Origin: Legionella quinlivanii
Lineage (GTDB): Bacteria; Pseudomonadota; Gammaproteobacteria; Legionellales; Legionellaceae
Length of the DNA stretch: 64,000 nt
Reading direction: 5' to 3'
Assembly: GCF_900461555.1 (NCBI RefSeq)
Contig: NZ_UGOX01000001.1
Coordinates: 757,501 to 821,500, forward strand
Under the pieces are notes generated by a model. That model was given only the letters and a program-made list of their open reading frames with translations, had not been told where the DNA came from and did no database searches. Made by a program: the position numbers and the translations under genes. Shown here piece by piece: positions 55,529 to 64,000 of this stretch; the first letter of the stretch is position 1; the number at the start of each line of letters is the position of its first letter.

Positions 55529-56724
55529 GATTAATGAAAATCAGCCTGCTGGTTATTTTTTTTGCATTCAATTCATTGCTGTTTGCAAATACCCCCCAAA
55601 AAGGGCCGCAGGGTGGACATTTGCTGAAGCAGGGAGCCATTGCAGTAGAGCTTTTAATTTTTGAAAGAGCGATGCCCCCTCATTTCCGAGCCTATTTTTA
55701 TGAAAATGGCAAGATAGTTTCGCCAAAGCAAGCGGCCCTTAGTGTTCAATTAACCCGTTTTGACGGCAAGAAAGAATTAATCCGTTTTCTACCCGTCGAC
55801 AATTTTTTACAAAGCCAGGAAATCATTTCAGAGCCTCATTCCTTTGATGTCGCAGTTCGGCTGCAATGGAAGGATAAACAATTCAGCTGGCATTACTCGA
55901 CCTATGAAGGGCGTGTAAAAATTATGCCCGAACTGCTTAAAGCTGCCGAGATTAAGCTTTCTATAGCCCAGGAACAAACGATAAAAACACGTTTAAAAGT
56001 GTATGGGAAAATAGTTCCAAATCGGGATACGCTCGCGCCTATTTATGCGCGGTATTCCGGAATTATTAAGTCAATGACCAAGAATCTGGGTCAAGAGGTA
56101 AAGAAAGACGATACATTGGCCGTCATTGAGAGCAATGAAAGCTTGCAGGAGTACACCATCAAGGCGCCTATTGCCGGAACCGTAGTGCAAAAGTATGCGA
56201 CTAATGGTGAACTGGCGCAGGATACCAAGCCTATCTATGAGATTGCCAATCTTGCCAATGTCTGGGCTGATTTTACCTTGTATCGAAAGGATGCTCCGCT
56301 GGTGAAGCCTGGGATGCAGGTCATTGTTAGCGGTGATGACGGTAATAGCAGTGCTGTCACCACCCTGACTTATATTTCACCTCTGGGGATTGAGGACAGC
56401 CAGACCACACTTGCCCGTGCCATACTGCCAAATGAAAATCGCTCCTGGTTACCCGGAATGTATGTTAATGGTGCAATTATTATTAAAGAAAAAAAAGTGC
56501 CTGTGGCGGTGGCGCTTTCTGCTATTCAGCAGATGAACGGCCAGGATGTGGTATTTGTGCAACAGGGAAATTATTTTGAAGCCACCCCGATTACGCTGGG
56601 AGAACAGGATGATCAATGGGCTGAAGTGCTTTCAGGCCTTGATGCGGGTCAGCATTACGTGAGTCAGAACAGCTACTTTCTGAAAGCGGAAATTGGCAAG
56701 GAAGGGGCCAGCCATGACCATTAG
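55525..56724 (+). CDS. Periplasmic adaptor of a heavy-metal RND pump (CzcB-like)
   Basis: The 399-aa membrane-fusion protein has a signal peptide (LLVIFFAFNSLLFA). An N-terminal ~100-residue domain of the CzcB type (GPQGGHLLKQGAIAVELLI...) follows, then a barrel (YGKIVPNRDTLAPIYARYSG), the two lipoyl halves (GIIKSMTKNLGQEVKKDDT; APIAGTVVQKYATNGELAQ) and the membrane-proximal domain. Only a short alpha-hairpin is present, as in CzcB/CusB. The protein ends in HDH, a possible metal-binding tail. It sits between the channel and the pump genes. Confidence 0.9.
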   Translation: MRLMKISLLVIFFAFNSLLFANTPQKGPQGGHLLKQGAIAVELLIFERAMPPHFRAYFYENGKIVSPKQAALSVQLTRFDGKKELIRFLPVDNFLQSQEIISEPHSFDVAVRLQWKDKQFSWHYSTYEGRVKIMPELLKAAEIKLSIAQEQTIKTRLKVYGKIVPNRDTLAPIYARYSGIIKSMTKNLGQEVKKDDTLAVIESNESLQEYTIKAPIAGTVVQKYATNGELAQDTKPIYEIANLANVWADFTLYRKDAPLVKPGMQVIVSGDDGNSSAVTTLTYISPLGIEDSQTTLARAILPNENRSWLPGMYVNGAIIIKEKKVPVAVALSAIQQMNGQDVVFVQQGNYFEATPITLGEQDDQWAEVLSGLDAGQHYVSQNSYFLKAEIGKEGASHDH

Positions 56725-56737
56725 GCATTTTGAATAA

Positions 56738-59878
<3,141 letters not shown>

Positions 59879-60017
59879 TTTCAAGGTTTGAAATATTGAG
59901 ATCACTTATTAAAGAGGATTTTCTTTGCTTTGATTTTGCCCCTGACACCGACTCTGATGAGGAAGCAGCTGGGCTCCAAACTTTGAATGAAATAATTGAT
60001 ACAAATCTTAAGCGTAG

Positions 60018-60037
60018 GTCGGGCGTTTTCGCCCGAC
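60018..60037. terminator. Hairpin GTCGGGCG-TTTT-CGCCCGAC
   Basis: A perfect 8-bp stem lies 140 bp behind the metal pump gene. There is no T tract behind it. The gap 59879-60350 otherwise holds a repeat (60169-60252). A short open stretch from TTG 59896 (57 codons, acidic) may be a gene remnant but is too weak to call. Confidence 0.45.
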
Positions 60038-60168
60038 ATTCAAACTCATATGAGCGAAAAACCCAATGAGCTGTTTGAGAAAGGGGTGCTTGTTTATATA
60101 ATGTTGCAATCGATTTATGCCTGCAAGAATCCTATGAGAAACTATCGGATTTATCTATATCTACTGCT

Positions 60169-60252
60169 GTCTTTGCGAGCGTTCGCGAAGCAATCTATCT
60201 CCTGACGTTGTTCAAGCTTCGATCTGGATTGCTTCACTTTGTTCGCAAAGAC
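60169..60252. repeat. Inverted repeat of the TTTGCGAGC/GAAGCAATC family
   Basis: GTCTTTGCGAGCGTTCGCGA... (60169-60195) faces GATCTGGATTGCTTC... ending TTCGCAAAGAC (60221-60252). It is closely similar to the copy at 44441-44522. Confidence 0.7.
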
Positions 60253-60350
60253 AACTTATAAGCTATCATTGAGGGTAAATTTATTTGAGAATCAATGAGT
60301 AGCTTGGTATAGTCTCTCGCTCGAAATAATCTTTACAGGATGTAAGAGCA

Positions 60351-62531
60351 ATGAGACGGACATTAATTACTGCTTTTCTGGTATTATTTTCTGCGCTTCT
60401 ATTTGCACAATCGACGATTCGTATCGGAGAAGATGTTAATTCTTCTTTAGCGCCTGCTGCGAACCCGGCTATTCAGGCCAGTCACTATCGTTTGGTTAAA
60501 ATTGATATACAATCGCTTTACTCCGAATTGGCACTTGCTCCGCATCGCGATAATTTATCGAATAGTAAAGCGCTTGTCATCGAACTTCCGCATCCCAACG
60601 GCAAAAATCAGCAGTATAAGCTGGTAGAAAATTCGACTATGGCAGCTGATCTGGCTGCAAAATTTCCAGAAATTAAAACCTATGATGCTTATAGTACGGA
60701 TGATTCAGGTGAACTGGTTAAACTGGATATCACACCTAATGGCTTTCATGCCATGATCATGATTCCCGGCAAAGACCCTATTTTTATTGATCCTTTGGAA
60801 AAAGATAATACGCAATATTATATGGTCTACTATAAGAGGGATTTTAAGACCAGCAAGCGGACTAAATGCGGTGTGTCAGGACAGGGTAAACCACTGCAAA
60901 TGACTAAGTCTTTTGCCAATTTTTCTACTTGTGAATTAAGAAAATACCGTTTGGCGATGGCTGCAACAGCGCAATACACTGCGTTTTATGGGGGCACAGT
61001 CGCTCAGGCACTGGCGGGTGAAGTCACAACGGTGAATCGTGTAAACGGGATTTATGAACGTGACGCTGCTATCACACTACAACTGGTCGCAAACAATTCG
61101 GCCATTATTTATACGGATCCTGATAATCAGCCCTATACCAACGGCAATCCTTCAGCCTTGATTGAAGAAAATCAGACTAATTTGGATGCAGTGATTGGAT
61201 CAGCCAATTATGATATTGGGCATGTGGTCGATGCCTCAGGCAGCGGATTAGCAAGCCTTGGCAGTGTCTGTGATCCGGCTGAAAAGGCACAGGGTGCAAC
61301 CGGGCAGGAAAATCCTATAGGCGATCCTTTCGATGTGGATTATGTAGCTCATGAAATAGGCCATCAGTTTGGCGCTAATCATGTGCAGAATAATAGTTGC
61401 GAACGCAATATTCCGACAGCAGTCGAACCGGGAAGCGGCAGCACCATTATGGGGTATGCAGGGATTTGCGCGCCCAATGTGCAGGCGAATTCAAGCGCTT
61501 ATTTTAATGGCATCAGCTTACAGGAAATCGGTCAGTTCGTGTCGCAACCTACGCATACCTGCGCTGTTAAAACCCCAATTTTTCCTGCACCGCTCATAAC
61601 CAATACCAATGGGAACCACGTCATTCCAGCCAATACGCCCTTTAGTTTAACTGCTACGGCCATTAATCCAACGGGTAATTGGTTAACTTATACCTGGGAG
61701 CAAATGAATAATGAAGTCTCGGTTCAGCCTCCGGTGAGTACGGCAACCGGTGGTCCCAATTTCAGAAGTATCGATCCCTCAATCTCGCCCACTCGATTTT
61801 TCCCTAATCTGGTGTCTTTAGCGAATAATGGGCCTTTCACCTGGGAAGTTATTCCTTCGGTATCAAGGATTTTGAAATTCAGAGTCACTGCCCGGGCAAA
61901 TAATCCCTTTGGCTCATGCAATGCCTTTACTGATGTTAACCTGACCACCACGGCAGCTGCAGGTCCCTTTGTCGTAACTCATCCAACAAACCCCGGTATA
62001 AGCTTCCTGGGAGATACGATTGAGCCGGTCATGTGGAGTGTCGCTAATACCAACTTGCCGCCAGTGAATGCTCAGTTTGTGGATATATTTCTCTCTATTG
62101 ATGGGGGTGCAACCTATCCCTATCTTTTAGCACAAAGAGTGCTCAATATCGGCATAGCCAATGTGGCAATCCCCAGTTTGGCCACCACGACCGCTCGTAT
62201 TATGGTTAAAGCGTCTACTGGCAGTTTTTTTAATATTTCATCTAATAATTTTAGCATCGTAACCCATCTTAATTTAGTTCAGGCCGAACGTAATCCAATG
62301 AATCGCAGTGAAGCCTTCATTTATTATGCTGGTCTGGATCCACGTTTCATCTCAGGCCTGGTGGCCAATGGTTTGCCCAATTCAATCGTTACACTGGATG
62401 GCCTTCATCGTCGCTTTATTGTCACAAATATTGTAACGCCTCGAAAAGTGAATATTTCTATTACGGTGATAAGGCAAGGCGGGGGCATCAGCGAAACATC
62501 CAATTCAATCACTATCCCTGGTATTCTATAA
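60351..62531 (+). CDS. Secreted reprolysin-like zinc metalloprotease (metzincin)
   Basis: The 726-aa protein has a signal peptide (MRRTLITAFLVLFSALLFAQ), a propeptide-like region (~20-175), and a catalytic domain (~195-410). That domain has H334-E-x-x-H338-x-x-G341-x-x-H344 and the Met-turn STIMGYAGIC with M367. The consensus fits M12B-like proteases that are frequent in Bacteroidetes and scattered in other secretors. The propeptide cysteine (TKCGVSGQG) could act as a cysteine switch. Behind it lie Ig/fibronectin-like beta domains (residues ~410-726) that may bind substrate or direct secretion. A barrel gene follows after 11 nt. Confidence 0.88.
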   Translation: MRRTLITAFLVLFSALLFAQSTIRIGEDVNSSLAPAANPAIQASHYRLVKIDIQSLYSELALAPHRDNLSNSKALVIELPHPNGKNQQYKLVENSTMAADLAAKFPEIKTYDAYSTDDSGELVKLDITPNGFHAMIMIPGKDPIFIDPLEKDNTQYYMVYYKRDFKTSKRTKCGVSGQGKPLQMTKSFANFSTCELRKYRLAMAATAQYTAFYGGTVAQALAGEVTTVNRVNGIYERDAAITLQLVANNSAIIYTDPDNQPYTNGNPSALIEENQTNLDAVIGSANYDIGHVVDASGSGLASLGSVCDPAEKAQGATGQENPIGDPFDVDYVAHEIGHQFGANHVQNNSCERNIPTAVEPGSGSTIMGYAGICAPNVQANSSAYFNGISLQEIGQFVSQPTHTCAVKTPIFPAPLITNTNGNHVIPANTPFSLTATAINPTGNWLTYTWEQMNNEVSVQPPVSTATGGPNFRSIDPSISPTRFFPNLVSLANNGPFTWEVIPSVSRILKFRVTARANNPFGSCNAFTDVNLTTTAAAGPFVVTHPTNPGISFLGDTIEPVMWSVANTNLPPVNAQFVDIFLSIDGGATYPYLLAQRVLNIGIANVAIPSLATTTARIMVKASTGSFFNISSNNFSIVTHLNLVQAERNPMNRSEAFIYYAGLDPRFISGLVANGLPNSIVTLDGLHRRFIVTNIVTPRKVNISITVIRQGGGISETSNSITIPGIL

Positions 62532-62542
62532 ACGAGGTCATT

Positions 62543-63220
62543 ATGAATAAGAAATTTATTTTACTTGCGTTGAGTTTGTTAAGTTTAAATGCCCATGCTA
62601 ATTGGTCGGCTGCTCTGAATTTAGGTATTAACGCAGTCAATATCGACAAAGATTTAACCTATCCTTTGGGTGATCCCTTTACAACATCCGAGAGCTATCG
62701 TCATGCCTATACCGGTTTTCATGGTCAGCTGGCAGTTGCCTATGATTTTTTATTCACAGAAAAAGTCAGCGTGGCGATTGAAGGAGATGCGGATTTATTT
62801 ACCGGACGAGCAAGACATGTGATTAATAACTGGTTCATTGATGAGTCAGTGTCAGCAAAGGAAAAACTAAACTATGGATTTAGCCTCTTTGCCTTGCCTG
62901 AATATCATTATAATGAAAGTTTCCGTATTTTTGCAGGTCCTGGCGTATCCCGGAGCCAATTTAAAATGGATTCCACCAATACGGCTGGAAATGCAGGGGT
63001 TACCGGTAATTTTGAGCAATGGCTGACTGGTATAAGTGCCAAAGTGGGAGTAGCCAATCAACTCTCTGCGAATAAGGAAGTTCTATTTACTTATCAATTT
63101 ACACAATACGATAGTGTGACCAAAAGCGCGGAAGAACCCTTATCTGGGGAATTTCTCCGGGGTCGTTATAAACCTCAGGCCAATTTATTTATGGTTGGTT
63201 TGAGAGTCGCATTTGCTTAA
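62543..63220 (+). CDS. Outer-membrane beta-barrel protein
   Basis: The 225-aa protein has a signal peptide (MNKKFILLALSLLSLNAHA) and alternating beta strands (WSAALNLGINAVNI; GFHGQLAVAYDFL; YGFSLFALPEYHYN; FRIFAGPGVSRSQF), and it ends with an aromatic-poor strand FMVGLRVAFA. This is the OmpA/OmpW-like eight-strand barrel pattern. It begins 11 nt behind the protease gene, so the two are co-transcribed. A specific task for the protease is not shown by the sequence. Confidence 0.8.
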   Translation: MNKKFILLALSLLSLNAHANWSAALNLGINAVNIDKDLTYPLGDPFTTSESYRHAYTGFHGQLAVAYDFLFTEKVSVAIEGDADLFTGRARHVINNWFIDESVSAKEKLNYGFSLFALPEYHYNESFRIFAGPGVSRSQFKMDSTNTAGNAGVTGNFEQWLTGISAKVGVANQLSANKEVLFTYQFTQYDSVTKSAEEPLSGEFLRGRYKPQANLFMVGLRVAFA

Positions 63221-63337
63221 TCATCGTCTTTTGAAAATTATTACCTGTCGGAGAAGGAGCTCCTTTATTTTCAATTTCAGCATACTGCAGAAGGACTGTT
63301 TAAAATAAGAGAAACCTGCGATTAAGGATGATGAATC

Positions 63338-64000
63338 ATGTATTCACCTGGTATTGTAATACTATATCTTTTTATACAAATGAGTTTTATGTGGGGATTA
63401 TATCGTATTCTAAAAAACCCTTCGGTTGTTGATGTTTCCTGGTCACTGGGACTTATGATTTCTGGGCTTATTTATTTAAGCTTTTCGCCCTTCAGCTTTC
63501 GTATTTTAATCATTAGTTCCTGTCTTATTGTATGGGCTTTACGCCTTGCATTGTATTTATGGCATACACGAATAAGAATAGGTCATGTAGACAAGCGTTA
63601 TATTGAACTCAGTAGTACTTGGAAAATAAGCCCTTCATTTGGATTTTTCATTAACTTTCAGCTTCAGGGACTTTTAATTTTTATCATTTCAAGTGTGTTT
63701 TTGCTGATTAGCAAATCAGAACTAACTCGTTTTACGTGGATAGACAGCATTGCAGTTTGTCTGATTTCCTCAGGAATCATCGGGGAGACTCTGGCAGATT
63801 TACAACTGCAACGATTTAAGAATCAATATAAAAGGGAGGTTTGTAACCTAGGGCTATGGCGGTATTCTCGCCATCCTAATTATTTTTTTGATTGGTTGGT
63901 CTGGGTTGGATTCGCATTATTTGCGATACAGTCAGACTTTGGGTACTTGGGCTTACTTTCGCCTTTGATGCTGTATATTATTTTTACCCGTATAACGGGA
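63338..64000 (+). CDS. DUF1295 (steroid 5-alpha-reductase-like) membrane protein, C-terminus cut by window edge
   Basis: The frame is open from ATG 63338 to the last base (221 codons). AAGGA at 63324-63328 supports the start. Several membrane helices are visible, and the family signature GLWRYSRHPNYFFDWLVW is near residue 170. Known DUF1295 proteins are ~255-265 aa, so about 40 residues are missing. The family shares the fold of NADPH-dependent steroid/sterol reductases; the bacterial substrate is unknown. Confidence 0.85.
   Translation, partial: MYSPGIVILYLFIQMSFMWGLYRILKNPSVVDVSWSLGLMISGLIYLSFSPFSFRILIISSCLIVWALRLALYLWHTRIRIGHVDKRYIELSSTWKISPSFGFFINFQLQGLLIFIISSVFLLISKSELTRFTWIDSIAVCLISSGIIGETLADLQLQRFKNQYKREVCNLGLWRYSRHPNYFFDWLVWVGFALFAIQSDFGYLGLLSPLMLYIIFTRITG

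Noticed and set aside
59896..60205. Short frames behind the metal pump gene
   Set aside because: One frame crosses a hairpin and a dispersed repeat, the other lacks a start with ribosome-binding site; at best gene remnants.

Overview
The window looks like a chromosome segment of an intracellular gamma-proteobacterium of the Legionella/Legionellaceae type. This rests on an AT-rich base composition, large proteins that resemble Dot/Icm effectors (ankyrin plus coiled coil, E-rich C-termini, one C-terminal CaaX prenylation box), a glycine-rich surface protein, and many short palindromic intergenic repeats. The species cannot be named from sequence alone. No rRNA, tRNA, transposase, phage gene or CRISPR array was seen. 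The first gene (outer-membrane barrel) and the last gene (DUF1295) run off the window edges.

Layout. 0-5.8 kb: a glycine-rich surface protein translationally coupled to an outer-membrane barrel (minus strand), a CaCA-type antiporter and an orphan umuC. 5.8-14.8 kb: nine tightly packed plus-strand genes forming a Wsp-like chemosensory array (CheW, CheR-TPR, CheW, PAS-MCP, CheA-REC, CheB, stand-alone CheY, CheC-type phosphatase, PAS-GGDEF cyclase), probably controlling cyclic-di-GMP rather than a flagellum. 14.8-21.5 kb: repeats, a 227-bp element with DnaA boxes, a 2H-phosphoesterase-like protein ending in CLIM, a metal-dependent cyclase/hydrolase, an AMP-forming ligase and an effector-like protein.

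21.6-32.7 kb: the most unusual region. It holds a 54-aa peptide gene, two adjacent YcaO genes, a LysR regulator, an effector-like gene, a 70-aa double-glycine-leader peptide, and on the other strand a three-gene export cassette of the NHLM type (C39 peptidase-ABC, second ABC, HlyD adaptor). Together they look like a ribosomally made, modified and exported peptide (RiPP/microcin) system with no recognised cyclodehydratase partner gene. 32.7-44.2 kb: a Toprim/coiled-coil chimera, mntP, a DUF559 endonuclease-like gene beside a palindromic repeat, an EmrAB-OMF drug efflux operon, and a 1074-aa ankyrin/coiled-coil protein whose 3' end is tandemly duplicated.

44.5-50.8 kb: metabolism. A complete serC-serB-serA operon faces a divergent aceB-aceA glyoxylate-shunt operon. 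50.8-64 kb: an L,D-transpeptidase-like protein, a long inverted repeat, the second 227-bp DnaA-box element in opposite orientation, a secreted thaumatin/GH64-like protein, a CzcCBA-type heavy-metal RND pump, a metzincin protease followed by a small outer-membrane barrel, and a partial DUF1295 membrane protein.

All functions are read from motifs and gene order by eye; no database search was run.
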